Shown here: piece by piece, positions 22,458 to 31,575 of the stretch
Numbering within the stretch: the stretch's first letter is position 1
How the letters are laid out: every line of letters starts with the position of its first letter
Assembly: GCA_964476445.1 (NCBI GenBank)
Contig: CAYZAK010000003.1
Span: 1 to 64,000 of the forward strand
DNA length: 64,000 bases
Direction: 5' to 3'
From: CAYZAK01 sp964476445
GTDB taxonomy: Bacteria; CG03; SLGR01; JAGXOG01
Made by a program: the position numbers and the translations under genes
The notes under the pieces: model-generated
The model's input: the letters and a program-made list of their open reading frames with translations, nothing else
What the model was told of the DNA's origin: nothing
The model's database searches: none

Positions 22458-23786
22458 GTGGATGTATATGAACTTATAAAGAAAAAAAGAGACGGAATTA
22501 AACTTTCTGATAAAGAGTTGGGTTTTTTGGTAAACGGGTACATCAAAGAAGAGATTCCCGATTACCAGATGGCGGCGTTTTTGATGGCGGTCTTTTTTAA
22601 AGGAATGACACCTGAAGAATGTGTAAGTTTTACCCAGATAATGGTGGATTCCGGAGATAAAGTTGATTTGTCGGGCATAGAGGGATTTAAGGTAGATAAG
22701 CATTCCACCGGGGGAGTGGGTGATACCACTACCCTGGTTCTGGCGCCGTTAGTTGCGGCGTCCGGCGGGACTGTGGCAAAAATGACCGGACGAGCTCTGG
22801 GGCATACCGGTGGGACAGTGGACAAATTAGAATCCATACCCGGTTTTAATGCCGAACTTCCGGCTGAAGATTTTATGGAAGCAGTTAATAAAATAGGGGT
22901 TAGCTTGATAGCTCAAACAGCGAAACTGGCACCCGCTGATAAACTGATATACGCTTTAAGAGATTCAACGGCAACGGTGGATTCGATTCCCCTAATCGCG
23001 GGTTCGATTATGAGTAAAAAACTGGCCGCCGGTTCAAACGGAATAGTACTGGATGTAAAGACCGGAGTGGGAGCTTTTATGGCCGAATATGAGGATGCCT
23101 TAGAACTGGCAAAGACCATGGTGCAGATAGGTGAAGGCGCCGGTCGCAGGGTAGCTGCTATAATAACCTCTATGGAACAGCCCTTGGGATTCGCGGTTGG
23201 AAACGGTATTGAAGTTGCCGAGGCAATACGGACTCTTAATGGCGACGGCCCCCGGGACCTGGTGGAACTTGTTCTGGAACTGGGCAGCAATATGTTGGTG
23301 GTTTCCGGTGTGGTTTCTTCACTTGATGAAGGTAAGGACCTGCTTAAAAAGAATATTGAAAACGGAAAAGGGCTAGAAAAGTTGAGACAGTTAATTGAAG
23401 CCCAGGGCGGTAATCCTGAAGTGGTTGATAATCCTGAACTGCTCCCCCAGCCTAAAGAAAAAATAGAGGTCAAAGCATCTAAATCAGGGTGGGTAAGCAA
23501 AATAAACGCCTTGGAAGTGGGAATGGCTTCAAAAGTTTTAGGCGCCGGAAGAAAAACTAAAGACGCTCCCATGGATTTATCCATAGGAATATATCTTAAA
23601 AAGAAAGTTGGCGATAAAGTTAAAAAAGGCGAGCCATTGGCTATATTTTACTCGGATGGGGACAGTGAAAAGTTGGACCCGGCCAAAAAAAGGTTTTTAA
23701 ATGCCTATACTATAAGTGAGACTCGAGTAGAACCGCCAAAATTTTTCTACGCCCGGGTACTTAAAGATAAAGTTGAAGAAATTTAA
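22458..23786 (+). CDS. pdp: Pyrimidine-nucleoside (thymidine) phosphorylase
   Basis: 442 residues: alpha domain with MAAFLMAVFFKGM, phosphate-binding KHSTGGVGDTTT (about 78-89), KMTGRALGHTGGT, then the C-terminal barrel-sandwich domain. Splits thymidine, uridine or deoxyuridine with phosphate. GTG start behind AAAGGAG. Distinguishing pyrimidine-nucleoside from thymidine-specific phosphorylase is not safe by eye; length and motifs fit the Gram-positive-type Pdp and DeoA equally. Confidence 0.92.
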   Translation: MDVYELIKKKRDGIKLSDKELGFLVNGYIKEEIPDYQMAAFLMAVFFKGMTPEECVSFTQIMVDSGDKVDLSGIEGFKVDKHSTGGVGDTTTLVLAPLVAASGGTVAKMTGRALGHTGGTVDKLESIPGFNAELPAEDFMEAVNKIGVSLIAQTAKLAPADKLIYALRDSTATVDSIPLIAGSIMSKKLAAGSNGIVLDVKTGVGAFMAEYEDALELAKTMVQIGEGAGRRVAAIITSMEQPLGFAVGNGIEVAEAIRTLNGDGPRDLVELVLELGSNMLVVSGVVSSLDEGKDLLKKNIENGKGLEKLRQLIEAQGGNPEVVDNPELLPQPKEKIEVKASKSGWVSKINALEVGMASKVLGAGRKTKDAPMDLSIGIYLKKKVGDKVKKGEPLAIFYSDGDSEKLDPAKKRFLNAYTISETRVEPPKFFYARVLKDKVEEI

Positions 23787-23804
23787 TAAATAAAGGAATA
23801 TAAT

Positions 23805-24785
23805 ATGAAAATTGGAAGAAATTTTACAAATACGTTTATAATAGATAAATTATCCCCCGAACAACAGGAGAAAATAATATCAGGCCAGCTGGATCTGGCG
23901 TCTATGAATGCGTTGGGGCTAAAAGAATTTAAAGCGGATGTGGATTATCAGTTAAATAAGATAAAAGAGCTTGGTTTTGACTGGCTGGAGCTGGATTGCG
24001 ATGTACCAAATCCCTATCTGGATTTTACAGATGAACAGGCCGCTAAAATAAAGAAAAAAGCCCGGGATATGGGAATTTCTCTTTCCATACATCTATCCTA
24101 CTCCAGTTTTGGAAAAGAGGTTAGCTGCCTTCAGGAATATGAGCGGAGCCTGGTTATAAAATCACATAAAAAGTATCTGGATTTTGGTGAAAAAATAGGG
24201 GCAAAGGCCTGTGTGTTACACCCGGGGACAGCACCTTTTTATCATCTTACCGAATTGTTTCTTGAACAGTACGAAGAAGCGGTTCTGGATTCGGTGGTGA
24301 CTTTAGCTAATTACGCCAGTAGCAAAGGCATTAAATTTCATGTTGAGAATAATGTTTCTTTTGACAATTTATACTATGAAACCGATGACCTTTTGAGAAT
24401 TGTTAAAAAAGCCCGTGACAGAGGAGCGAAAGTCTGGTTCAATTTTGATATAGGCCACTGGTTTACCAGGGCCGAGAAACCGGGAAAAGATATTCCCGAT
24501 GATTTTTTATCCGAACTTGGAAAAATTCCTGCACAATATGTATATGAGTTACATCTGAACGACTATGTTCCCAAAAAAGTTATATTTCATCCCCCGCTTA
24601 TGAATACCCCCGGACAGTTAAAAGAAGAAGAATTAAAAGAATATTTCAACATAATAAAAGAAAAGTTAAAACCGGAAGTGGTGGTTTTAGAAACTGCTTT
24701 AAAAACAAAAGAACAGATAGCGGACAGAGAATCCTTGATCCGGGATGAATCAGAATATATAAAAAATATAGTGAGGGAGTCATGA
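23805..24785 (+). CDS. TIM-barrel protein of the sugar-phosphate isomerase/epimerase superfamily, copy 1
   Basis: 326 residues, AP-endonuclease-2/xylose-isomerase-like barrel. Likely metal-site motifs in order: LELDCDVPNPYL, SIHLSYS, CVLHPGTAPFY, FHVENN, NFDIGHWF, ELHLNDY, IFHPPL and VVLETA. The N-terminus MKIGRNFTNTF and most of these motifs recur in copy 2 at 28875, and each copy is followed by a P-loop kinase with an ATGA overlap. The surrounding genes release ribose and deoxyribose phosphates, so a sugar(-phosphate) isomerase is plausible, but the substrate is unknown and an AP-endonuclease-like role on damaged nucleosides cannot be excluded. Confidence 0.78.
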   Translation: MKIGRNFTNTFIIDKLSPEQQEKIISGQLDLASMNALGLKEFKADVDYQLNKIKELGFDWLELDCDVPNPYLDFTDEQAAKIKKKARDMGISLSIHLSYSSFGKEVSCLQEYERSLVIKSHKKYLDFGEKIGAKACVLHPGTAPFYHLTELFLEQYEEAVLDSVVTLANYASSKGIKFHVENNVSFDNLYYETDDLLRIVKKARDRGAKVWFNFDIGHWFTRAEKPGKDIPDDFLSELGKIPAQYVYELHLNDYVPKKVIFHPPLMNTPGQLKEEELKEYFNIIKEKLKPEVVVLETALKTKEQIADRESLIRDESEYIKNIVRES

Positions 24786-25426
24786 GAAAAGAGTTCTTTT
24801 TTATGCTGGGTCGACCCGGTTGTGGAAAATCGTTTCTTTATAAAAATGTATTTAAGTCTGTTTTTTCGCAAGAGGAAGTTGAGGATATTATTAGAGTTGA
24901 TGATTTTCCGATTTTGCAGAAATTATTGGATAAAGATACTGAATTTAAACGGCATGTACGCAAGGAAGGCGGTTTTGAGGTTACAGACTGGACAATAGTT
25001 GATGATGTTTTAAAGGAAATGGATAAGATTTTAAAACAAAAAGAAAAAACCGGTCAAAAAGTTTTTACTGAGTTTGCCCGGGATAATTACCGCGATGCAA
25101 TAAATAATTTCTCAGATTATGTAAGGGAGCGCAGCGTCCTCATATATATATGGTCTCCCTATGAGTTATGCTTAAAAAGTAACCGGAACCGGTTTGAAGA
25201 TGAAAACAAAAATCACAAAACTGATGATCATATAGTTCCCACTTCTCTTATGGAAAGTTACTATAAAACAGATGATATGGAAGAACTTTACGACGGAAAT
25301 TCTGAAAGTCAGAAATTAAAAGTGAACGGATGGGATTTAATGATTTTTCCCAATCCCGATCACAGTGAAACGGTAGATAATAAAAGAAAACGGTTTAAAA
25401 AGGCAGTGGAAAAATTTCAGTTGTGA
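24782..25426 (+). CDS. P-loop kinase-like protein paired with the TIM barrel, copy 1
   Basis: 214 residues. Walker A loop GRPGCGKS at about 11-18, then RVDDFPILQKL, GGFEVTDWTIVDDVLKEM and FTEFARDN. The overall size and layout fit the adenylate/shikimate-kinase-like P-loop NTPases. Copy 2 at 29870 shares these blocks. The start overlaps the TIM-barrel stop (ATGA) and the stop overlaps the DHH gene (GTGA), so three genes are coupled. No named family is recognised; it may phosphorylate a nucleoside or sugar product of its partner. Confidence 0.7.
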   Translation: MRKEFFFMLGRPGCGKSFLYKNVFKSVFSQEEVEDIIRVDDFPILQKLLDKDTEFKRHVRKEGGFEVTDWTIVDDVLKEMDKILKQKEKTGQKVFTEFARDNYRDAINNFSDYVRERSVLIYIWSPYELCLKSNRNRFEDENKNHKTDDHIVPTSLMESYYKTDDMEELYDGNSESQKLKVNGWDLMIFPNPDHSETVDNKRKRFKKAVEKFQL

Positions 25427-26796
25427 TATATTCTGAGTTTGTAAAAAAAGAGTTAAAAAGGATTAAGGCCCTAAAGGTCACCGACCTGATAGATAGTTTA
25501 CGAGGCCGGAGAGTTCTTGTGTACTGCCATGATGATCCCGACGGTTTAACATCCGGAGTAATATTTAAAAGATTACTTACTAAAAAGGGAGTTTCCTGTG
25601 ACATAAAAATTCCCGGAGTTATGGAGCTGGGAAAAGATGAACTTCAGGGTGATGTATCTAATAAGGATTACGGAGCAGTTTTTGTTTTAGACAAGGCCAC
25701 CATGGGATATTACAGCGAGTACGCTTCTATGGTTCCCAATTTTACTGTTATTGATCACCATCCGCTTATAGGTGACAACCCTGAAAATATTTTTGTTATA
25801 AACCCTCAAATACACGGAGAGTATAAAGGTTGTTCTACTTCTTTTATAGTACATATGATATCTACTTTTATGGGGGAGAGTGACAGATACGATGATTATC
25901 TAAATTTAATCGGTCTGAAAGGTGATTGGACGATCGAACCGGCAACGGATTATGTGTCTCCTTATGTAGAACTGTTTTATAGGGAGAGAGGTATCTCGCA
26001 ATTTGGTAATTTAGTTAAAAAAATCGATTCACGGCCTACTATGTTTGAAGTTGAGCAGAGAAAGAAGACTACTCTTTTAAATCAGATTACCGAGCTTTAT
26101 TTTGCCTTGGGAGGAGGGGGTTTTCAGTATTTTTACAATAATAGAGATAAAAGTTTAAGTGATATAGAGCAGCCCGAATTTACTTTTAAGCTTTTAGAAG
26201 AGGGCACTAAGAATTTTGAACCTGAAAAATTGGATACGCTCGATGATTATATACGGTCAACCGGAAAAGCAGAAATAATTAATTTAATTTTTAAATATTT
26301 TAGCCAGGACTGGAAAAAGACCTCAAAATCTTTTTCTAATTTTACACATGTATCACGTATGGGAGAAACGGAGATTTATTTATTTAAAGGTAAAGATGTA
26401 CGCTTGATGCCCATGGTAGGTTCGGTTTACCTTAATAATTTAAAGCAGCATTCCGGTTCTAATAAAGTCTTTTTTATCATGGTAGATGAACAGTCATCCG
26501 GAAAAATTCATTTTTCGATGCGCTCAACCACAGATAAAGTACATGCAGGTAAAATATGTAGTAATTTATCAGATAGATTGGTGGGGGAATTCGGTCATCG
26601 CGACCAGATCACCGGCGGAGGTCATCCTTTTGCCGCAGAATGTAAAACCGGAGATAGCGGTGTAGAAATGCAGGATGCTATGGAGGTGTTGAATAATTTA
26701 CTCCGGGAAATGAAAGAAAGCATCACTAAGCAGAATATAAGTAAAGGCAGGGAGTTAGGTCTGGAATTTCTAACTAAAAATTCCAAAAAGGAGTGA
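25423..26796 (+). CDS. DHH-family phosphoesterase (RecJ/NrnA-like)
   Basis: 457 residues. DHH domain with CHDDPDGLTSG (about 35-45), FVLDKA and the family signature VIDHHPLIGD; a C-terminal DHHA1 domain with RDQITGGGHPFAAE. Mn-dependent phosphoesterase fold used by RecJ exonucleases and NrnA oligoribonucleases. GTG start overlapping the kinase stop. Lying in a nucleoside-salvage operon, it may trim short oligonucleotides to mononucleotides; RecJ-like single-strand DNA exonuclease activity is the alternative. It lacks the extra oligonucleotide-binding domains of RecJ. Confidence 0.85.
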   Translation: MIYSEFVKKELKRIKALKVTDLIDSLRGRRVLVYCHDDPDGLTSGVIFKRLLTKKGVSCDIKIPGVMELGKDELQGDVSNKDYGAVFVLDKATMGYYSEYASMVPNFTVIDHHPLIGDNPENIFVINPQIHGEYKGCSTSFIVHMISTFMGESDRYDDYLNLIGLKGDWTIEPATDYVSPYVELFYRERGISQFGNLVKKIDSRPTMFEVEQRKKTTLLNQITELYFALGGGGFQYFYNNRDKSLSDIEQPEFTFKLLEEGTKNFEPEKLDTLDDYIRSTGKAEIINLIFKYFSQDWKKTSKSFSNFTHVSRMGETEIYLFKGKDVRLMPMVGSVYLNNLKQHSGSNKVFFIMVDEQSSGKIHFSMRSTTDKVHAGKICSNLSDRLVGEFGHRDQITGGGHPFAAECKTGDSGVEMQDAMEVLNNLLREMKESITKQNISKGRELGLEFLTKNSKKE

Positions 26797-26800
26797 AATA

Positions 26801-27043
26801 GTGCAAAACAGGGAATTAAATTCATTTAGATTTCAAACGGATAGGGGGAAAACTTTTTTCTTTGATATTAAGGAGAATAAAAACGGAAGATTTGTAAAAA
26901 TTACGGAAAGCCGGCCCCAACAGGGTGATAAATCCGGTTACATAAGAAATTCCATTACTGTTCCGGAAAAATTTTTAGAAGAATTTATGGGAAATATAAA
27001 AAGATCTATGAACTATTTTAAGGAGAATAAAACAGATGCCTGA
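26801..27043 (+). CDS. PUR-domain-like small nucleic-acid-binding protein (DUF3276-like)
   Basis: 80 residues: FRFQTDRGKTFFFDIKENKN, KITESRP and ITVPEKFLEEFMGNI. The pattern G-K-x-FFFD-x-KE-x4-RFxKITESR is that of the PUR-alpha-like/DUF3276 proteins, which bind single-stranded DNA or RNA. GTG start behind AAGGAG. It sits between the DHH phosphoesterase and MTAP (8-base overlap). It could present nucleic acid to the DHH enzyme or act as a regulator; I see no direct evidence for either. Confidence 0.65.
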   Translation: MQNRELNSFRFQTDRGKTFFFDIKENKNGRFVKITESRPQQGDKSGYIRNSITVPEKFLEEFMGNIKRSMNYFKENKTDA

Positions 27044-27908
27044 TAAAAATATTGATATAGGTATTATAGGGGGTAGCGGAGTATATGAGTTCGAGGGGCT
27101 TGAGGATATTAAAAAAATTGATATAAATACCCCTTTCGGCAGACCGTCAGACAGTATTGTAACCGGCCGGGTAAATAATCTAAGGGTAGCTTTTTTGCCC
27201 CGTCACGGTAAAGGACATTATCTTATACCGTCCAAGGTTAATTATAGGGCTAATATATTTGCCTTAAAAAAATTAGGGGTTAATAAAATTATAGGGGTAA
27301 GTGCAGTCGGAAGCATGAAAAAGGAGCTGGCTCCTGGAGATCTTGTTATTGTAGATCAGTTTTTTGACCGTACAAAAAATAGAGAAAGCACTTTTTTCTC
27401 AAATGGTCTGGTCAGCCATATCGGTTTTGGCCAGCCGGTTTGCGAAGAGCTAATCGGTTTAATAAACCGGGAGAGTCAGGATAAAGATCTTAAAGTACAT
27501 AAAGGGGGAACATATATCTGTATTGAGGGCCCCCAGTTTTCAACTTATGCGGAGTCCAGAATATATAGGTCCTGGGGCGTTGATGTAATAGGAATGACCG
27601 CCATACCCGAAGCTAAGTTGGCCCGAGAAGCGGAGATATGCTATGCCACCATGGCCTTTATTACTGATTACGACTGCTGGAATAAAGAGCATGAGGCAGT
27701 TACGGCCGAGATGGTGGTCGGTCAGGTAAAAGAAAACTCTTGCAACGCTAAAGCCATCTTAAAAGATATATTTTTAGCTTTAGAAGAAAACAATATAAAG
27801 GAATGCAGCTGTAGAAATGCTTTAAAACCCGCTATTCAGACCGCACCGGAAGCTATAGATGAAACTATGAAAGAAAAACTTAATATTTTAGTAAATAAAT
27901 ACTTATGA
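27036..27908 (+). CDS. mtnP: MTAP-type purine nucleoside phosphorylase
   Basis: 290 residues: IGIIGGSGVYEF, the phosphate-site FLPRHGKGHYLIPSKVNYRAN, SAVGSMKKELAPGDLV, CIEGPQFSTYAESR, and IGMTAIPEAKLARE. This is the 5'-methylthioadenosine phosphorylase branch of PNP-2; members accept methylthioadenosine, adenosine or inosine. The next gene is a PfkB sugar kinase, a pairing common for MTAP. Three cysteines near the C-terminus (ECSCRN, NSCN) resemble the disulphide motif seen in some thermophilic MTAPs. Confidence 0.93.
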   Translation: MPDKNIDIGIIGGSGVYEFEGLEDIKKIDINTPFGRPSDSIVTGRVNNLRVAFLPRHGKGHYLIPSKVNYRANIFALKKLGVNKIIGVSAVGSMKKELAPGDLVIVDQFFDRTKNRESTFFSNGLVSHIGFGQPVCEELIGLINRESQDKDLKVHKGGTYICIEGPQFSTYAESRIYRSWGVDVIGMTAIPEAKLAREAEICYATMAFITDYDCWNKEHEAVTAEMVVGQVKENSCNAKAILKDIFLALEENNIKECSCRNALKPAIQTAPEAIDETMKEKLNILVNKYL

Positions 27909-27916
27909 GTATATAG

Positions 27917-28888
27917 ATGTTTTTTACAAAAACCGCAAGCAGTCCAGTTATAGTGGGTTCGGTGGGGCTCGATGATATTCAGACCCCATTCGGGAGCAGA
28001 AAAAAAGTTTTAGGGGGCTCAGCGGTTTATGCCAGCTGGGCTAGCAGTTATTTTACTCCTGTTTTTATGGTGGGTATTAAGGGAACGGATTTCCCAGATA
28101 AGTATATAGAAGAGCTGAGAATTCAGAACATAAATCTAGATTCTTTACAGGATGGTGACGGCAAGACTTTCCGGTGGAAAGGTAAATACGGGTACGATCT
28201 TAATATTGCCCGTACTCTGGCTACGGATTTAAATGTACTGGATAAATATGAACCAAAAATTAGCGGTAAGCAAAAAAAAGCCTCTTATATTTTTCTGGCC
28301 AATGCCGATCCCGAAGTTCAACTTAAAGTTTTAAATCAGATGGAATCGCCAGAATTAGTGATCACGGATACAATGAATTTTTGGATAGAAAATACGCCTG
28401 AGAAGTTAAAAGAGGTATTAAAAAGATCCAATTATATTTTTCTTAATGACGCTGAAGCCAGACAGTTGGGTGACGATCCCAATCTGGTAAATGCCGTGAA
28501 TAATATTTTTGGTTTGGGTCCGGAATTAGTATTAGTTAAGCAGGGAGAATATGGGGTCACGGTTTTTTATCATAACGGAAATAAGGAGAAAATTGAAGTA
28601 TTTACAGCTCCCTCAATGCCTCTGGATACGGTGATGGATCCCACCGGAGCCGGTGATAGTTTCGGAGGAGCGTTTATCGGTTATATAGCCTCTAAAGATG
28701 CTGTTGATGAAGCTACTCTCAGGCAGGCGGTAGTTTTAGGGAGCGTAGTAGCTTCATTTACAGTGGAGGGTTTTAGTGTGGAAAAATTAAAGGAAGTAAC
28801 ACCTAAAAAAATTTTAAACAGGTACAGGTATCTTAAAAAAATATCGCATATTGAAAGCATAAAGGAGGAGTTAAATGAGAATAGGTAG
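27917..28888 (+). CDS. PfkB-family carbohydrate/nucleoside kinase
   Basis: 323 residues, ribokinase fold: N-terminal GSVGLDDIQTPFG and VLGGSAVYASW, C-terminal signature DPTGAGDSFGGAFIGY with the catalytic base Asp in GAGD. It could phosphorylate ribose, a nucleoside or another sugar from the neighbouring reactions. The GSVGLDDI...GGSAVYAS pattern is typical of a group often found beside MTAP. The start codon (27917) follows an in-frame stop closely. The stop overlaps TIM-barrel copy 2 by 14 bases. Confidence 0.88.
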   Translation: MFFTKTASSPVIVGSVGLDDIQTPFGSRKKVLGGSAVYASWASSYFTPVFMVGIKGTDFPDKYIEELRIQNINLDSLQDGDGKTFRWKGKYGYDLNIARTLATDLNVLDKYEPKISGKQKKASYIFLANADPEVQLKVLNQMESPELVITDTMNFWIENTPEKLKEVLKRSNYIFLNDAEARQLGDDPNLVNAVNNIFGLGPELVLVKQGEYGVTVFYHNGNKEKIEVFTAPSMPLDTVMDPTGAGDSFGGAFIGYIASKDAVDEATLRQAVVLGSVVASFTVEGFSVEKLKEVTPKKILNRYRYLKKISHIESIKEELNENR

Positions 28889-29873
28889 AAATTTTACAAA
28901 CATGTTAGAGACTTCTTTTCTTACAGATAAGGAAAGAACAGAGTTTAAAAAAGGGAATTTGCCGGTGTATAATATGGATGCACGGGTTCAGATAAGGGCT
29001 AAAAGAGATATTATCAACCAATTAAAAGTAGGGAAAAAAATAGGGTTATCTCATATTGAATTGGATGGAGGAGTACCCAATCCCTATCTGGAAATTGATG
29101 ATAAAGAGATTGAAAGTGCCCGCAATTTCGCTGAAGAAAATGGAATGACAATGTCTTTTCATTTGCCCTATACTTATGTAGGTGCCGCTACAATAGCTTT
29201 TCAGGAATCAGACAGAAAAATTGCCTGTGATCTTCAGAAAAGATATATGGATGTTGCCTCTGCTTTAGGCTGCAAGTCTGTAGTTATGCATCCGGGATCG
29301 GTTCCTTTTTATCAGGCCATGGGCGAATATCTTAAGATGCTTGAAGAATCACTTACTAAAACCTTAAAAGAACTTTATCCTTACGCTAAGGAGAAAGGGT
29401 TGGTTTTTCATCTCGAAAACAACACCGCTTTTGATTCTTACGGGGTATATAATAAAAAACTTATAGAGGTGCTTGAAAAATTAAATAAAGACGGGATGTA
29501 CATAAAATACTGTTTTGATATAGGGCACTGGTTTACAATTGATTTACCTATGCATAAAAAGAATTTCAGTGAAGAGCAGATCCCCCAAAACCCGGAAGAT
29601 ATTGTAAAGGACATCCCTGAAGAACTTCTTTATGAAGTACATCTTAATGATTTTGTTATAGACGGTGATGATTTTACTTTTCATCCTCCGCTGCACAGGC
29701 AGGAGGGATTTTTAAAGAAAGGTAATTTAAAAAATCTGGCCAAAATATTTAAAGATAAGGGAGTTAAAATTGTGGTGGTTGAAACTGCCGTAAGAGAAAT
29801 AGAAGAGTTATTAAATGCTGAACAAATTTTAAGTGACGAAACAGAATATTTAAACGAGGTTTTTGAAATATGA
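28875..29873 (+). CDS. TIM-barrel protein of the sugar-phosphate isomerase/epimerase superfamily, copy 2
   Basis: 332 residues, paralogue of the protein at 23805: MRIGRNFTNML, IELDGGVPNPYLE, SFHLPYTY, VVMHPGSVPFYQ, FHLENN, CFDIGHWF, EVHLNDF, FHPPL and VVETAVRE line up in order. The putative metal ligands are conserved in both copies, so both are probably enzymes. It has an AAAGGAGG ribosome site inside the end of the PfkB gene and is coupled (ATGA) to kinase copy 2. Substrate unknown. Confidence 0.78.
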   Translation: MRIGRNFTNMLETSFLTDKERTEFKKGNLPVYNMDARVQIRAKRDIINQLKVGKKIGLSHIELDGGVPNPYLEIDDKEIESARNFAEENGMTMSFHLPYTYVGAATIAFQESDRKIACDLQKRYMDVASALGCKSVVMHPGSVPFYQAMGEYLKMLEESLTKTLKELYPYAKEKGLVFHLENNTAFDSYGVYNKKLIEVLEKLNKDGMYIKYCFDIGHWFTIDLPMHKKNFSEEQIPQNPEDIVKDIPEELLYEVHLNDFVIDGDDFTFHPPLHRQEGFLKKGNLKNLAKIFKDKGVKIVVVETAVREIEELLNAEQILSDETEYLNEVFEI

Positions 29874-30514
29874 TCATATTTTTGTTTGGAATTCCCGGTT
29901 GTGGTAAATCGGAGGTCTACCGTAGATTAACAGCCCGTCTTAAAAAAGATGGGCTGTATAAGGAGTTTCCCAGAGTGGATGATTTCCCTAAATTATGGGA
30001 CATTTTTAAAAAAGATGAAAAATCCGGTAATTGGGACCGTTGCCGACCGACCAAGGATGGTGGGTACAAGGTTACGGATGAGACGGTATGGGATGATATC
30101 TTAAAAGAAGTTAATAAAGATGTTCTTAAGATGAAAAAAAATACGGGAGATGATACTCTTATTTTTATAGAATTTTCCAGACCTAATTATGTACATTCAA
30201 TAAAAGAAAATTTTTCGCAAGAGGTACTTAAAGATAGTTCTGTAGTTTATTTGGATGTGCCTTTTGATATTTGCTGGGAAAGAAATGTAAGACGTCATGA
30301 ACAGGCCCTGGACGAAGGTTCGGATGATCATCTTGTCTCTCGTGAAGAAATGGAAGAGACTTATGGGAGTGACGATAAGAATGATTTAAAAGAAAAATTA
30401 AATATTCCGGTAATATTTATCAGTCCGGATGCACGGGATGAAAATGATTTCGAAAAATTGAACAAATGCGTGGATAAGGTATATAAGTTTATAAAAGAAA
30501 GGGCTACTAATTAA
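29870..30514 (+). CDS. P-loop kinase-like protein paired with the TIM barrel, copy 2
   Basis: 214 residues, the same length as copy 1. Walker A GIPGCGKS at about 7-14, RVDDFPKLWDI, GGYKVTDETVWDDILKEV, FIEFSRPNYV, and a lid-like arginine-rich segment CWERNVRRHEQ. The shared blocks show that copy 1 and copy 2 descend from one ancestor together with their TIM-barrel partners. ATGA start overlap with its partner; 14 bases to adenosine deaminase. Confidence 0.7.
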   Translation: MIIFLFGIPGCGKSEVYRRLTARLKKDGLYKEFPRVDDFPKLWDIFKKDEKSGNWDRCRPTKDGGYKVTDETVWDDILKEVNKDVLKMKKNTGDDTLIFIEFSRPNYVHSIKENFSQEVLKDSSVVYLDVPFDICWERNVRRHEQALDEGSDDHLVSREEMEETYGSDDKNDLKEKLNIPVIFISPDARDENDFEKLNKCVDKVYKFIKERATN

Positions 30515-30528
30515 GGAAAAAGTTTAAT

Positions 30529-31575
30529 ATGACGGATAAAAAAGAGTTAATAAAAAATATGCCCAAGGTGGATTTACACTGTCATCTTGACGGTTCATTA
30601 AGAACTGAGACAATACTGGATTTAGCCAGAAGGCAGAACTATAAATTACCGGCGGATAATGTTGAAGATCTTCGAAAATTTGTAAGAGTTCCACCGTGGT
30701 GCCGCAGCCTGGGTGAATTTTTGGAAAGATTTGAAGTGTTTTATCCTCTTCTTAAGAATGCCTATGCCTTAGAGCGTAGTGCCTATGAACTATGCCGAGA
30801 TAGTGCTGCCGAAAATATTAAATATCTGGAAGTCCGGTTCGCTCCGGTACTTCAGAAAACCGATAATTTTCCAATACCCGAAGTTATTAAAGCTGTTCTC
30901 AGGGGGCTAAAAAGAGGTTCAAAGGAATTCACTATTAAGACCGGAATAATACTCTGTCTGTACCGGGGAACTCCTCTGGAAATATCCCTGGAAACCGTAA
31001 AATGGGCTAAAAAACTTAAAAATGAAGGTATAGCCGGCGTGGATGTAGCCGGTGACGAGAGCACATATTCGCTTAAAAAGTTTGAAAAACCTATTCACAA
31101 GTGTAAAAAAGCCGGAATCCCGGTGACCGTCCATGCCGGCGAAGCCGCCGGGCCGGACAGTATACGGGCAGCTTTAGATTACGGAGCCAACCGGATAGGG
31201 CACGGGGTGGCTCTGCAGGATGATAAGAAGTTGTTGAAGGAAGTTGCCAGAAAGCAGATACCTCTGGAAATATGCATTACTTCAAATGTCCATACGCAGG
31301 TAGTAAAAAGTTATTCAGCCCATCCATTTAGAAATTTTATAAGTACGGGGGTTAAAGTGACCTTAAATACCGATGACCGAGGAGTGAGCGGTATAGATTT
31401 AACTCATGAGTACAATAAAGCCTATGAACTTGGCATAAAAGAGGACCAACTTTTTAGTTTAGCTTTAAACGGAATAGAAGCGGCTTTTTTAAATAGTTCG
31501 GAAAAAGAGAATTTGGAACAAAATTTTAGAAAAGAATTTACAGAACTTAGGGGAAAGGATAATGAAGAAAAATAA
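30529..31575 (+). CDS. add: Adenosine deaminase
   Basis: 348 residues with all metal and catalytic motifs: KVDLHCHLDGSL, TVHAGEAAGP (zinc His and catalytic Glu), RIGHGVAL, CITSNVHT and LNTDDRGVSG (double Asp). Deaminates adenosine and deoxyadenosine to inosine and deoxyinosine, feeding the purine nucleoside phosphorylase. Its stop overlaps cytidine deaminase by 14 bases. Confidence 0.96.
   Translation: MTDKKELIKNMPKVDLHCHLDGSLRTETILDLARRQNYKLPADNVEDLRKFVRVPPWCRSLGEFLERFEVFYPLLKNAYALERSAYELCRDSAAENIKYLEVRFAPVLQKTDNFPIPEVIKAVLRGLKRGSKEFTIKTGIILCLYRGTPLEISLETVKWAKKLKNEGIAGVDVAGDESTYSLKKFEKPIHKCKKAGIPVTVHAGEAAGPDSIRAALDYGANRIGHGVALQDDKKLLKEVARKQIPLEICITSNVHTQVVKSYSAHPFRNFISTGVKVTLNTDDRGVSGIDLTHEYNKAYELGIKEDQLFSLALNGIEAAFLNSSEKENLEQNFRKEFTELRGKDNEEK

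Noticed and set aside
22913..23584. 223-codon open frame on the minus strand inside the pyrimidine phosphorylase gene
   Set aside because: Ser/Thr-rich shadow of the opposite strand; the plus-strand protein has all family motifs.
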